A stretch of DNA of 64,000 nucleotides from Clostridia bacterium (GCA_017440465.1 JAFSHF010000019.1:20727-84726), one strand, 5' to 3'; shown: positions 8,635 to 17,284, counted from the stretch's first letter. Numbers and translations: made by a program. The notes: a model not told the origin generated them from the sequence alone.

Positions 8635-9081
8635 TTGGAAATTATGGATTTTTATATCAAAACCTTTGATGCGCTGAGCGGCGCGGAGGTTTATGAAATA
8701 TTAAAGGCGCGGTCGGCGGTCTTTATGATGGAGCAGGAGATCCGCTATTTAGATATGGATGATATTGATTATCGCAGTCTGCACTGCTTTATGGTGGAAG
8801 ACGGCAAGGTGGTCGGCTATCTGCGTGCCTTTGCCGAGCCCTCGCAACCGCATACCTTTCAGGTCGGGCGGGTGCTGACCACCCGCCGCGGCCGCGGGCT
8901 GGGGCGCGCCTTGATGGAGCAAAGTATGGCGTCGCTCCAAAAGCAATTTCATTGCCGCAAGGTGATCGTTCATTCCCAGACCCCTGCGGCAGGGTTTTAT
9001 AAAAAATTAGGCTTTTTCCCCATCGGCGAAGAATTTACCGAGGCGGGGATTCCACACATTACAATGGAATACACTTTATAA
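8635..9081 (+). CDS. GNAT acetyltransferase, ElaA-like
   Basis: 148 residues. The pattern SAVFMMEQEIRYLDMDDID followed by HCFMVEDGKVVGYLRAF matches the ElaA branch of GNAT N-acetyltransferases. The acetyl-CoA loop is VLTTRRGRGLGRALM (RxxGxG/A), and the end TPAAGFYKKLGFFPIGEEF is typical. The substrate is unknown. The TTG at 8635 is preferred as start because an AAGG site is 8 bases away; the ATG at 8644 would have a long spacing. Single-gene unit with its own promoter and terminator. Confidence 0.88.
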   Translation: MEIMDFYIKTFDALSGAEVYEILKARSAVFMMEQEIRYLDMDDIDYRSLHCFMVEDGKVVGYLRAFAEPSQPHTFQVGRVLTTRRGRGLGRALMEQSMASLQKQFHCRKVIVHSQTPAAGFYKKLGFFPIGEEFTEAGIPHITMEYTL

Positions 9082-9118
9082 AAAAATTGCGTAATGCAGA
9101 TGCATTACGCAATTTTTT
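9082..9118. terminator. bidirectional terminator
   Basis: AAAAATTGCGTAATGCA pairs with TGCATTACGCAATTTTT around a 2-base centre; it lies between the convergent acetyltransferase and rpe genes. Confidence 0.85.
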
Positions 9119-9782
9119 ATTTGAAGGTTTTGAATTTTTCGATAAAGGCTTGGGCATTCTTTTCAATCTCGCCGGGCTTGAAGACCGCCGAACCTGCCAC
9201 AAAGACATTGGCACCTGCAGCCGCCGCTGTCGCGACCGTTTGCAGGCTGATACCGCCATCTACCTGGATCATATAATCCAAGCCAAGATCCTCGCGCAGA
9301 GCGCGGAATTTTGCCACTTTCGGCATCATATCCGCCATAAAAGACTGACCGCCGAACCCGGGCTCTACGGTCATAACCAAGACCATATCGCAAAGAGGCA
9401 GATAGTCCTTGATGGCTTCCGCGGGGGTTGCGGGTTTGACCGCGATGGCAAACATCTTGCCTGCCGCGTGGACCTTTTCGGCGATGGCTTCGATCTCCTT
9501 GGTCGCCTCGCAATGGATACAGATCAAATCGGCACCCGCCTTCAAGAAATCATCGATATACCGCTCAGGGCGATCGATCATCAAATGGACGTCGAAAAAG
9601 GCATCGGAGACGGGACGCAAGCACTTATAGACCGGCGCGCCGAAAGAGATGTTCGGGACAAATGCGCCGTCCATCACATCAATATGCAACCATTCGGCAC
9701 CGCCGCGGACGGCAAGTGCGGTATCTTCCGCCAGCTTGGAAAAATCCGCCGAAAGGATCGAGGGGGATAAAATGTATTTCAT
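9117..9782 (-). CDS. rpe: ribulose-phosphate 3-epimerase
   Basis: 221 residues from the ATG at 9782, preceded by GGAGGAA; longer in-frame starts lack a ribosome site. It interconverts ribulose 5-phosphate and xylulose 5-phosphate in the pentose phosphate pathway. Motifs: SPSILSADFSKL at the N-terminus, the metal and catalytic residues in HIDVMDGAFVPNISFG and DVHLMID, VLVMTVEPGFGGQSF, and the phosphate loop DGGISLQT with FVAGSAVF. In many Firmicutes rpe sits near rsgA or prkC; here it follows ptsH and is separated from it by a terminator. Confidence 0.96.
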   Translation of the reverse strand: MKYILSPSILSADFSKLAEDTALAVRGGAEWLHIDVMDGAFVPNISFGAPVYKCLRPVSDAFFDVHLMIDRPERYIDDFLKAGADLICIHCEATKEIEAIAEKVHAAGKMFAIAVKPATPAEAIKDYLPLCDMVLVMTVEPGFGGQSFMADMMPKVAKFRALREDLGLDYMIQVDGGISLQTVATAAAAGANVFVAGSAVFKPGEIEKNAQAFIEKFKTFK

Positions 9783-9817
9783 AACGATTCCTCCGAACAG
9801 TAAATTTGACATCACAT

Positions 9818-9847
9818 TAAAAAACACCGCAGTTGCGGTGTTTTTTA
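9818..9847 (-). terminator. terminator after ptsH
   Basis: Perfect hairpin ACACCGCA/TGCGGTGT flanked by A and T runs, between ptsH and rpe. Confidence 0.8.
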
Positions 9848-9849
9848 AA

Positions 9850-10110
9850 TTAGTCTTCCAATTTTTTAACCAATTCTACCAATGCGGTAACAGCGGCTTC
9901 TTCATCAGCACCGTCTGCCAAGATGGTGATATCGGTGCCCTTGATGATACCTAAGGACAAAATGCCCAAAAGGCTCTTGGCGTTGATACGGCGAGAGCCG
10001 ATCTCCACCCAGATGGAGCACTTAAACTCATTTGCCTTCTGAATAAAGAAGGTGGCGGGGCGGGCATGAAGGCCGACGCTATTGGTAACCTGCACAGTTT
10101 GAGAATACAT
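9850..10110 (-). CDS. ptsH: phosphocarrier protein HPr
   Basis: 86 residues from the ATG at 10110, which follows AGGAGG; an upstream in-frame start is not supported. The phosphotransfer histidine is His15 in GLHARPA, and the regulatory serine is Ser46 in NAKSLLGILSLG, so this is HPr and not Crh, which lacks His15. HPr passes phosphate from enzyme I to sugar-specific EII proteins, and in Firmicutes HPr phosphorylated at Ser46 drives carbon catabolite repression with CcpA. Enzyme I and HPr kinase are not in the window. The EIIC-like protein at 41688 is the only other PTS-related gene seen. Confidence 0.94.
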   Translation of the reverse strand: MYSQTVQVTNSVGLHARPATFFIQKANEFKCSIWVEIGSRRINAKSLLGILSLGIIKGTDITILADGADEEAAVTALVELVKKLED

Positions 10111-10157
10111 ATAGAAGATCCTCCTGATCATTCATAGTTTATTTTAGTGTTACTAAT

Positions 10158-10186
10158 ATATTAACGGAAAATTTTTCTTTCGTCAA
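10158..10186 (-). promoter_or_regulatory. promoter of ptsH
   Basis: Minus strand TTGACG (10186-10181), 17 bases, TAATAT (10163-10158), about 45 bases before the start codon. Confidence 0.65.
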
Positions 10187-10478
10187 GATGTTCTCCGTTA
10201 TTTTGTATATTTCACTAAATCAACGATTATTAAGACTGCTTTTTTAGTTATTTTTAGGTAGTATCGGTTTAGTGAATTTTCACTGCATTTTTACAAAAAT
10301 TTGACTTTTTCGACACTATTTATGTTACATAATTTACTTTTTCAAAGTATGAAATGTACCGTTTTTTTGAACATTATCCACAGGTTTGTGTACAGAATCG
10401 GCACGCAACACCGCGTTTTTTTACAGTTTGAACAGAGTTATGCACAGTTTTGCACAACTTGGGTGTGAAATAATTTAG
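10187..10478. other. AT-rich gap with DnaA-box-like and Spo0A-box-like sites
   Basis: No coding potential. It has a perfect DnaA box TTATCCACA (10374-10382), the one-mismatch box TTATGCACA (10438-10446), a weaker TTTTGCACA (10448-10456) and a weak reverse box at 10387-10395. A TTCGACA 0A-box-like site lies at 10309-10315, and TTCACTAAA / TTTAGTGAA occur as inverted copies near 10206-10274. It separates ptsH from the end of tsaD. Gene orientation does not switch here. Confidence 0.55.
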
Positions 10479-11492
10479 TTAACATAATTGTTTTTCGATA
10501 CTGTACGCAGAAAGCGCGTTAAGGTCTAATCCCGCTGTATTTCCCGCCTTAAATTCATAATATGCCTGAGCCCCGACCATCGCTCCATTATCACCGCAAA
10601 GGGACAAGGGCGGCATAAATAATTGCTGATCCTGCTCCTTGCCGGCCAGCAGTTTTTCCCGCAGCATGGAATTGGCGCTGACACCGCCGGCAATCACCAA
10701 GGTCTTCTGATCATAATCTTTGGCGCAACGCAGGAAATTTTCCGCCAAAATTCCGGTCACCGCTTCGCTATAAGAGGCGGCCACATCGGCAAGGTTGGGT
10801 TCCTCCCCTTTTTGGCGCGCGTTATGGACATAGTTGACAATAGCGGTCTTGACCCCCGAAAAACTGAAATCATACGGATCTTCTTTAAACCGCACCTTGG
10901 GGAATTGGATGGCTTTGGGGTTGCCCTCCTTGGCGAGCTTATCCATATGGACCCCGCCGGGATAGGGCAGACCCAGCACCCGCGCCCCTTTATCAAAGGC
11001 CTCCCCCGCCGCATCGTCCTTAGTGCGGCCGAGGATCTGATACTCGGTGTAATTTTTCACCAATACAATATGGGAATGCCCGCCGCTGACGATCATTGCC
11101 AAAAAGGGCGGCTTGAGTTCGGGGTACGCCAAATAATTCGCCGCCACGTGCGCACGGATATGATGGACCGGAATCAACGGCAGATTGCGGGCATAGGCAT
11201 AGCCTTTGGCAAAATTCAGCCCCACCAGCAACGCGCCGATCAAGCCCGGGGCGGCGGTAACCGCCACCGCATCGATCTCATCCTCCGAAAGACCGCTTTG
11301 GCGGATACATTCTTCGGTCAACTGCGAGATCTTTTCGATATGATAGCGGGATGCAATTTCCGGCACTACCCCGCCATAGACCTTATGGATATCGATCTGG
11401 GAGATGACGGTGCTTGCCACCACCTCCCGCCCGTCGCGGACAATGGCGACCGCGGTCTCATCGCAGGAACTTTCAAAACTTAATATATTCAC
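10479..11492 (-). CDS. tsaD: tRNA N6-adenosine threonylcarbamoyltransferase
   Basis: 337 residues, normal length. With TsaB and TsaE it transfers the threonylcarbamoyl group to A37 of ANN-reading tRNAs (t6A). Seen: the ASKHA nucleotide fold start ILSFESSCDETAVAIV, the iron-binding HHIRAHVAANY (HxxxH), GGGHS-like SGGHSHIVLV, and the C-terminal CGDNGAMVGAQAYYEF with the metal-binding aspartate. It starts with GTG after GGAGGT. rimI lies directly upstream, but tsaB and tsaE, which often accompany these genes, are absent from the window. Confidence 0.96.
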   Translation of the reverse strand: MNILSFESSCDETAVAIVRDGREVVASTVISQIDIHKVYGGVVPEIASRYHIEKISQLTEECIRQSGLSEDEIDAVAVTAAPGLIGALLVGLNFAKGYAYARNLPLIPVHHIRAHVAANYLAYPELKPPFLAMIVSGGHSHIVLVKNYTEYQILGRTKDDAAGEAFDKGARVLGLPYPGGVHMDKLAKEGNPKAIQFPKVRFKEDPYDFSFSGVKTAIVNYVHNARQKGEEPNLADVAASYSEAVTGILAENFLRCAKDYDQKTLVIAGGVSANSMLREKLLAGKEQDQQLFMPPLSLCGDNGAMVGAQAYYEFKAGNTAGLDLNALSAYSIEKQLC

Positions 11493-11507
11493 TCAGATAC
11501 CTCCATA

Positions 11508-11563
11508 GTGAGCAATCATACTTGAACACCGTTTCATACCGAAGTTCAAGATTGATTGCTCAC
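11508..11563. repeat. 20-bp inverted repeat between rimI and tsaD
   Basis: Arms 11508-11527 and 11544-11563 are complementary at 18 of 20 positions, around a 16-base loop. The right arm covers the rimI stop codon. No T-run follows, so it is not a classic terminator; in the mRNA it would be a strong stem-loop just upstream of the tsaD ribosome site. Confidence 0.75.
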
Positions 11564-11994
11564 CCTAACCGATAAACCAACCCATCTTCTGCGGGTTGCT
11601 GATAATACCCTTTGCGGATTCCGATCTGCCGAAATCCGAACTTCTCATACAGTGCCTTGGCGGCGGCATTGGATGCGCGCACCTCCAAAAACAGTTCTTT
11701 GCCACCCTGCTCCTGAAAGGTCTTGATCGCTTGCCGAAGCAATTGGCTTCCGATCCCCTTGCCGCGGGCATCGGGGCAGACACCGATATTGAGGATGTCC
11801 CCCTGCTCAAAGCTTTGGGAAAGCCCGCAAAAGCCCAGCAGCGTTTCCCCTTCCGTTGCCACCCAGAAAAAGCGGCTGGGGTCGGTTAGGGACGCTTCAA
11901 AATCTGCTTCCGACCAACTTTCTTTGGAAAACAGTTCTTTATCCAAAGCCGCGACGGCGGCGATCTCTTTGGATGTCAATTTACTTACAGTCAT
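11560..11994 (-). CDS. rimI: ribosomal protein S18 alanine N-acetyltransferase RimI
   Basis: 144 residues from the ATG at 11994 with a GGGAGAGAG site upstream; a longer frame would run through polA. GNAT fold with WSEADFEASL, ILNIGVCPDARGKGIGSQLL (acetyl-CoA loop) and ASNAAAKALYEKFGFRQIG. RimI acetylates the N-terminal alanine of S18; in Firmicutes it is usually beside tsaD or tsaB, as here. The start overlaps the last 14 bases of polA. Confidence 0.9.
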   Translation of the reverse strand: MTVSKLTSKEIAAVAALDKELFSKESWSEADFEASLTDPSRFFWVATEGETLLGFCGLSQSFEQGDILNIGVCPDARGKGIGSQLLRQAIKTFQEQGGKELFLEVRASNAAAKALYEKFGFRQIGIRKGYYQQPAEDGLVYRLG

Positions 11995-14455
11995 ACCAAC
12001 TCTCTCCCCGTGCCACTTCCGCCAGCATCGCGACCGAAAGATCGGCGGCGCCCTCCATCTCCCGCTGCAACAGCTGAGCCGCCCGCTCCGCATCGGCGCG
12101 GGAGGATTCGATGATCAGTTCATCGTGGACCTGCAAGATCAGATGGGCGTCCAGCCCTTCCTTGCGCAAGGCCTGAAAAACTCTTACCATCGCAATTTTA
12201 ATAATATCGGCGGCAGTCCCTTGGATAGGGGTATTGAGTGCCACCCGCTCCCCGAAGGAACGCTGAATAAAGTTTGCGGATTTGAGTTCCGGCAGGTAAC
12301 GGCGGCGGCCCATCAAGGTAGTGACATAGCCATCCTTTTTCGCCTGCTCCACAATCCCGCTCATATACGCGCGGACACCGCTGTATTGCTCCAAATATTG
12401 ATCGATATAGGCCTTGGCTTCCTTTTTGGAGACCCCGATATCCCCTGCCAAGGAGAAATCGGAAATGCCGTAGACGATCCCGAAATTGACCGCCTTTGCC
12501 TGCCGCCGCATCTCCGGTGTGACCATAAAGGCGGGGACACCGAATACGGTGGCGGCGGTGACGGTATGGATATCCTCCCGCTCGCGAAAGGCGCGGATCA
12601 TTGTTTCATCCTTGGCGATATGCGCCAGCACCCGCAGTTCGATCTGGGAATAGTCGGCATCCAGCAGGATGCGATCTGCGCCGCCTGCGATAAACATCCG
12701 CCGCAGTTCTCTGCCCAGCGCATCGCGGACGGGAATGTTCTGCAGATTCGGCTCGGATGAGGAGATTCTTCCGGTCTGGGTGACCGCTTGGTTATAGGTG
12801 GTGCGGATGCGGCCGTCTTCTTCAATCAATTTCAATAAGCCTTCGCCGTATGTGGAATGTAATTTGGCATATTTGCGGTATTCCAAAATCTTGGCGACAA
12901 TAGGCTCGTCCTTGAGTTTTTCCAAGACATCGGCATTGGTGGAATAGCCGGTCTTGGTCTTTTTACCGCCCTTTAAGCCCATCTTGACAAAGAGGATCTC
13001 CCCCAACTGCTTGGGAGAATTCAGATTGAAATCTTCCCCTGCCAAAGCGCGGATCTCCTGCTCCAATGCGCAGATATGGTCTGCTAACTTGGCGTTATAT
13101 TCGGTCAGGCGGGCGCGGTCCACCGCAAAGCCCCGCTGCTCCATATCCGCCAAAACGACGGTCAGCGGCAATTCCACATCAAACAGCAACGCTTCCTGCC
13201 CGTTTTCGCGGATCGTTGCCATCAATGCTTCACACAAGGCGGGCAACAATGCCACGCAATCCTCGGCAGTCTCGGCGTTTTTATCCAAATATTTTTTCAG
13301 CAGATGGGGCAGGTCGTATTTATCGCTCGGATCCGCCACATAGGCGGCGATCATACAATCAAAATAGGGAGCACCGCGAAAGTCCGAACCGTAAAACGGC
13401 TTGGCATCATAGGTGAAGATCATTTCCACCCGATCCAGCAGAGTCTCACCGTCCTCCAGCAACAACACCCGATCTTGATAGCGGGCATAAAACCCATCGG
13501 TCTTAATAAAATAAAGACCGTTTTCTTTAAAATAGTCTAAATAATCGGCGGCTTTGCCCTCCGCTCTTTCGGGCTTTTCATACTGCTCGGGAGCGCGCAC
13601 CGCAAAGAGGGATGCGATGCTTTCCAGCTCCAGATCCTGCAGCAACGCCGCCAGCTCGGCGGTATTGAATTCCGCTACTGCCAATTCTTCTTGGTTCAAC
13701 TCAATGGGCACTTCGCGGCAAATCTTGGCAAGATCATAGGAAAGATACGCCATCTCTTTACCCGCTTCCAATTTATTGCGCAGAGCGGGCTTGATTTCTT
13801 CCAGATGGGCATACACCGCATCCAACGAGCCATAGGTTCGGATCAGTTCCAATGCACCCTTTTCGCCGATGCCCGCAACACCTTTGATATTATCGGAAGT
13901 ATCCCCTTGGATCGCTTTCACATCGATCAGCTGGGCGGGGTCCAAACCGTATTTTTCTTTCACTTTGGCGGTATCGTAGATCTCCATCTCACTGCTGCCT
14001 GCGCGGGTGACGGGCATCAAGATCCGCACCCCTGCATCTGCCAACTGGAAATCATCCCGATCGCCCGAAACGATATCACATTCCCAGCCCTGCTCACAGC
14101 AATAACGGCTGACGGTACCGATAATATCATCCGCTTCATAACCCGCCAATTCCAAAATGGGAACGTTCATTGCCCGCAACACCGCCTTGAGCGGCTCCAC
14201 CTGCGCGGCAAGATCCTCCGGCATTCCCTTGCGCTGCGCCTTATAATCGGCATACAGTTTATGGCGGAAGGTCTTCTCCCTCAAATCAAAGGAGACCGCC
14301 ACCATATCGGGCTTGGAGAGCTCGAAATATTTATGATAGAGTTTTAAAAAGCCGAAGATGCCGTTGGTGGGGCGCCCATCCTTGGTGGAAAGGGCGCGGA
14401 TGGCATAGTAGGCGCGGTTCAAGATGGAATTGCCGTCAAATATCAAAAGTTTCAT
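11981..14455 (-). CDS. polA: DNA polymerase I
   Basis: 824 residues. The N-terminal 5'-3' exonuclease domain (about 1-290) has the acidic metal sites in LIFDGNSILNRA, GYEADDIIGT, SGDRDDFQL and GDTSDNIKGV. The middle domain is a degenerate 3'-5' exonuclease: the first DxE metal pair is not seen, so proofreading is probably lost, as in Bacillus PolA. The polymerase domain (about 430-824) carries TGRISSSEPNLQNIP, motif A DADYSQIELR, motif B RRQAKAVNFGIVYG and motif C QVHDEL. Its role is Okazaki fragment maturation and excision repair. The start overlaps the rluD-like gene by 20 bases. Confidence 0.97.
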   Translation of the reverse strand: MKLLIFDGNSILNRAYYAIRALSTKDGRPTNGIFGFLKLYHKYFELSKPDMVAVSFDLREKTFRHKLYADYKAQRKGMPEDLAAQVEPLKAVLRAMNVPILELAGYEADDIIGTVSRYCCEQGWECDIVSGDRDDFQLADAGVRILMPVTRAGSSEMEIYDTAKVKEKYGLDPAQLIDVKAIQGDTSDNIKGVAGIGEKGALELIRTYGSLDAVYAHLEEIKPALRNKLEAGKEMAYLSYDLAKICREVPIELNQEELAVAEFNTAELAALLQDLELESIASLFAVRAPEQYEKPERAEGKAADYLDYFKENGLYFIKTDGFYARYQDRVLLLEDGETLLDRVEMIFTYDAKPFYGSDFRGAPYFDCMIAAYVADPSDKYDLPHLLKKYLDKNAETAEDCVALLPALCEALMATIRENGQEALLFDVELPLTVVLADMEQRGFAVDRARLTEYNAKLADHICALEQEIRALAGEDFNLNSPKQLGEILFVKMGLKGGKKTKTGYSTNADVLEKLKDEPIVAKILEYRKYAKLHSTYGEGLLKLIEEDGRIRTTYNQAVTQTGRISSSEPNLQNIPVRDALGRELRRMFIAGGADRILLDADYSQIELRVLAHIAKDETMIRAFREREDIHTVTAATVFGVPAFMVTPEMRRQAKAVNFGIVYGISDFSLAGDIGVSKKEAKAYIDQYLEQYSGVRAYMSGIVEQAKKDGYVTTLMGRRRYLPELKSANFIQRSFGERVALNTPIQGTAADIIKIAMVRVFQALRKEGLDAHLILQVHDELIIESSRADAERAAQLLQREMEGAADLSVAMLAEVARGESWYDCK

Positions 14456-15377
14456 TCAAATCTTCCTCGTTCCAAAGAATCTTTTTACTCTTCAAAAAAT
14501 CCACAAGGTCTTGGGGCAGCGGGCAACGCAGAGCGATCGCCTGCTTGGTGATGGGATGGGCAAAGGCGATCGATGCCGAATGCAATGCCTGCCTGCCCAA
14601 AGAAGCATCCTCCTGCCCATAGAGGAAATCCCCTGCCACCGGCGCGCCCAAATGCGCCATATGGACGCGGATCTGATGGGTACGGCCGGTATCTAATTTG
14701 AGATGCACCAGACTATAACCCTCCCCCTCTGCCAACACTTTATAATGGGTGATTGCCCCATCCCCTTGGGGATCGACTCTGCGCGCCAGCACCGAACCCG
14801 GAACTCTTGCGATGGGAGCATCGATCGTCCCTTGCTTTTGGGGCAGGGTCCCTTGCAGAATGGCAAGGTAGGTGCGGACCACTTGATTTTTCTTTAGGTC
14901 TTCTCCCAGCACCCCTGCGCTATGGGCATTTTTTGCCAGCAGGATCGCCCCGCTGGTATCCTTATCCAAGCGGTGGACCGGACGGAAAACAAACTCTCTG
15001 CCCCTTAGATAATAGGCGACCGCGCCCGCCAAGGTGGCGCCGTGGTTGCCCAGCGAAGGATGGGTCGCCAATTTCGGGGGCTTATCCACCACCAAAAGGT
15101 CTTCATCCTCATAAAGGACCGAAAGGGGCAGATCGATCGGTTGAATATGCGCGTTATCCACCTGACTTTCGCGGTTGGCGATCCGCACCGTCAGCAGATC
15201 GCCTTTTTTGAGCTGCTTTTGCACCGTGACCCGCTTTCGGCCGATGGTGATACCGTAAGGATTCCGCTTTAAGCCCGCCAGAACGCGCGCAGAAAATCCC
15301 CGCTCTTTCAAAAAGGAAAGAACGGTTCGGCCCGCATCCTGCTCTTCAATTTCATAGGCGATCTTGCGATAATCCAA
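14436..15377 (-). CDS. RluA/RluD-family pseudouridine synthase
   Basis: 313 residues from a TTG at 15377 placed 9 bases after GGAG; the frame also allows a TTG at 15392 but that overlaps the ribosome site. An S4-like N-terminal part is followed by the catalytic domain with VHRLDKDTSGAILLAKN, where the aspartate attacks the target uridine, and LDTGRTHQIRVHMAHLG. It modifies uridines in rRNA or tRNA; RluD-type action on 23S rRNA is likely but the target is not certain. First gene of the rluD-polA-rimI-tsaD run. Confidence 0.9.
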   Translation of the reverse strand: MDYRKIAYEIEEQDAGRTVLSFLKERGFSARVLAGLKRNPYGITIGRKRVTVQKQLKKGDLLTVRIANRESQVDNAHIQPIDLPLSVLYEDEDLLVVDKPPKLATHPSLGNHGATLAGAVAYYLRGREFVFRPVHRLDKDTSGAILLAKNAHSAGVLGEDLKKNQVVRTYLAILQGTLPQKQGTIDAPIARVPGSVLARRVDPQGDGAITHYKVLAEGEGYSLVHLKLDTGRTHQIRVHMAHLGAPVAGDFLYGQEDASLGRQALHSASIAFAHPITKQAIALRCPLPQDLVDFLKSKKILWNEEDLNETFDI

Positions 15378-15410
15378 GGCATATGTCTCCAATTTATATA
15401 ATACTTAAAT

Positions 15411-15439
15411 ATTCTACCACATTTAATATTAATTTACAA
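15411..15439 (-). promoter_or_regulatory. promoter of the rluD-polA-rimI-tsaD run
   Basis: Minus strand TTGTAA (15439-15434), 17 bases, TAGAAT (15416-15411), about 27 bases upstream of the ribosome site region. Confidence 0.6.
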
Positions 15440-15459
15440 TATTTTTTCTGCGCTCTTTA

Positions 15460-15494
15460 TTTCGACAACATCTGTTTTTTCAAGGTGCTATACT
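15460..15494 (+). promoter_or_regulatory. Spo0A box and possible -10 of spoIIGA
   Basis: TTTCGACAA at 15460-15468 is the reverse complement of the 0A consensus TGTCGAA with flanks. TATACT at 15489-15494 could be the -10. That would put the transcript start at the ATG itself (15501), while AAGGTG at 15482-15487 looks like a ribosome site, so the true start of transcription is uncertain. Spo0A control of spoIIG is well known in Bacillus. Confidence 0.5.
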
Positions 15495-15500
15495 GAGCCT

Positions 15501-16352
15501 ATGGTTATTTATGTTGATATTTTATTCTTCACCAATTTCATAATGGATACCCTGCTGCTCGCCACCACCGCATTGATCGCCGCCCGCAAGCTGACCCCCT
15601 GGCGGCTATTGCTGGGCGCGGCGGTGGGGGCACTTTTCGGCTGCCTGCTCTTTTTTACCAAGCTTCCCCTGGCGTTGATGGTTCTTTTAAAACTCGTCGT
15701 TCCTGCCGCCATTCTGCTTTTGGCTTTCCCCTTTGAGCGATTGCTCTCTTATGGGCGGACGGCGTTGATCTATTTTGCCGCCCATCTGCTCTTTGGGGGC
15801 GGGATGTATGCCTTTTATGCCTTCACCGATGCGGGCAGCCATATCCGCGCCTCCAACGGTGTCTATTATATGGATCTGCCCCTTTGGTTGCTATTGTTGC
15901 TCTCCTTTGGGTTTTATGGATTGACCCGCGGCTTTTTCCATCTGCTCAACCTGAGGAAAGAAAAATCCTTTCTCCATACCCTGACGGTGGATGGGCAGGA
16001 TCTGCTTGCCCTTTTGGACACCGGCAATTCCCTTTACGATCCCATCTCCTTAAAGCCGGTGGTGCTCTGCCAATGGGATTGCCTTTCCCTCCCCGAAGAA
16101 TTGTTACAAGCGATTTTACATAACGACTCCGCGGCACTCCCCCGCCTTTCCAAGCAATTTCCCCACCTGAAGCTGCGGCTGCTGCCCTACACCGATGCCA
16201 CCGGCGCCCGCACCTTGATCTACGCTTTTTGCCCCAAAACCCTGCTGATCGACCACATCCAAAGGGATGCGTTGATCGGCATCACCCTGCAGCCCTTATC
16301 CCCCGACGGACGTTTTCAAGCACTACTACATAGAGATTGGAGTAACTTATGA
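15501..16352 (+). CDS. spoIIGA: sporulation sigma-E processing peptidase SpoIIGA
   Basis: 283 residues. The N-terminal half has five predicted membrane segments (for example [53 protein letters not shown]). The C-terminal cytoplasmic half carries the aspartic protease motif [11 protein letters not shown], the known catalytic site. SpoIIGA sits in the sporulation septum and cleaves pro-sigma-E in the mother cell after the forespore signal SpoIIR. The opening [13 protein letters not shown] is typical and fixes the start. It overlaps sigE by 4 bases (ATGA). Confidence 0.93.
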   Translation: MVIYVDILFFTNFIMDTLLLATTALIAARKLTPWRLLLGAAVGALFGCLLFFTKLPLALMVLLKLVVPAAILLLAFPFERLLSYGRTALIYFAAHLLFGGGMYAFYAFTDAGSHIRASNGVYYMDLPLWLLLLLSFGFYGLTRGFFHLLNLRKEKSFLHTLTVDGQDLLALLDTGNSLYDPISLKPVVLCQWDCLSLPEELLQAILHNDSAALPRLSKQFPHLKLRLLPYTDATGARTLIYAFCPKTLLIDHIQRDALIGITLQPLSPDGRFQALLHRDWSNL

Positions 16353-17065
16353 ACATTCTGCGCTATTACTTAATGTACCACCCCGCCCTCGCCAAGCTCC
16401 TGCACCGCCTGGCAGGCAAAGTCCATTACGCCAACGGCTATATCACCCTGCCGCCGCCCCTTTCCGCCGAGGAGGAGCGGCAATTCATTGAGGCCTTGGA
16501 TCAAGGAGAGGCCTATGCCTCTCAAAAACTGATCGAACACAATCTGCGGTTGGTGGTCTATATCGCCAAGCGGTTTGAAAATACCGGCATCGCCGCCGAT
16601 GATCTCATCTCCATCGGCTCCATCGGGCTGATCAAGGCGATCAATACCTTTCGCTCGGATAAAAACATTAAATTGGCGACCTACGCCTCCCGCTGTATTG
16701 AAAACGAGATCTTAATGTTTCTGCGCAAAAACCACGCCCAGCGGTCTGAGATCTCTCTGGATGAGCCGCTGAATGTGGATTGGGACGGCAACGAGCTTTT
16801 GCTTTCGGATATTTTAGGCACCGACGCCGACAGCGTCTCGCGGAATTTAGAGGAAGATATTGAGCGGCAGATCCTCCACGCCGCCTTGGAGCATATTCCC
16901 CTGAGGGAACGGATGATCATGGAGATGCGGTTCGGGCTGGGCGGATATCGGGAGATGACCCAAAAAGAGGTGGCGGATGTCTTGGGGATCTCCCAATCCT
17001 ATATCTCCCGCCTGGAAAAAAAGATCATCTCCCGCCTCAAGCGCGAGATCGAGAAAAATATATAA
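16349..17065 (+). CDS. sigE: sporulation sigma factor sigma-E
   Basis: 238 residues, the first mother-cell sigma factor. It has a pro-sequence region (about 1-28, ending near [13 protein letters not shown]) that SpoIIGA removes. Region 2 is intact ([55 protein letters not shown]), and region 4 holds the helix-turn-helix [24 protein letters not shown]. The Firmicute order usually continues with sigG; here sigG is absent and a terminator follows. Confidence 0.96.
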   Translation: MNILRYYLMYHPALAKLLHRLAGKVHYANGYITLPPPLSAEEERQFIEALDQGEAYASQKLIEHNLRLVVYIAKRFENTGIAADDLISIGSIGLIKAINTFRSDKNIKLATYASRCIENEILMFLRKNHAQRSEISLDEPLNVDWDGNELLLSDILGTDADSVSRNLEEDIERQILHAALEHIPLRERMIMEMRFGLGGYREMTQKEVADVLGISQSYISRLEKKIISRLKREIEKNI

Positions 17066-17069
17066 CTTT

Positions 17070-17102
17070 GGCTCGAAGGTGAACCCTTCGAGCCTCTTTT
17101 TA
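17070..17102 (+). terminator. terminator after sigE
   Basis: GGCTCGAAGG / CCTTCGAGCC stem with a 5-base loop, then TCTTTTTATCC. Confidence 0.85.
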
Positions 17103-17132
17103 TCCAAAATCTGCATAATTAAAGAAAAACAG

Positions 17133-17169
17133 AGCATTTCAAAGCATTTATGAGCATTTGAAAGATTTT
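17133..17169. repeat. 10-bp-phased AGCATTT direct repeats
   Basis: AGCATTT occurs at 17133, 17143 and 17153, exactly 10 bases apart, with a degenerate fourth copy AGATTTT at 17163. It lies about 90 bases upstream of the pot promoter, so it may be an operator bound on one face of the helix. No known factor is recognised. Confidence 0.5.
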
Positions 17170-17255
17170 CAAAAAACCGCTCGGTTTGGGCAGTGCCTTT
17201 TGCGGAAATATTTTGAAATTTTACGAAAAAATATGACTTTTTTTGCGCAAATTTA

Positions 17256-17284
17256 TTGACAAACCGTATATAAATGTTTATATT
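17256..17284 (+). promoter_or_regulatory. promoter of potABCD
   Basis: TTGACA (17256-17261), 17 bases, TATATT (17279-17284). Leader of about 70 bases before the ribosome site GGAGGT (17340-17345). The rest of the 17103-17358 gap is AT-rich without a gene. Confidence 0.75.

Noticed and set aside
8160..8669. 169-residue frame across the tRNA-Leu gene
   Set aside because: It reads through the tRNA and its promoters; not a gene.
10374..10456. Chromosomal origin of replication
   Set aside because: DnaA boxes are present but dnaA, dnaN, rpmH and an orientation switch of genes are absent; most genes on both sides are on the minus strand.
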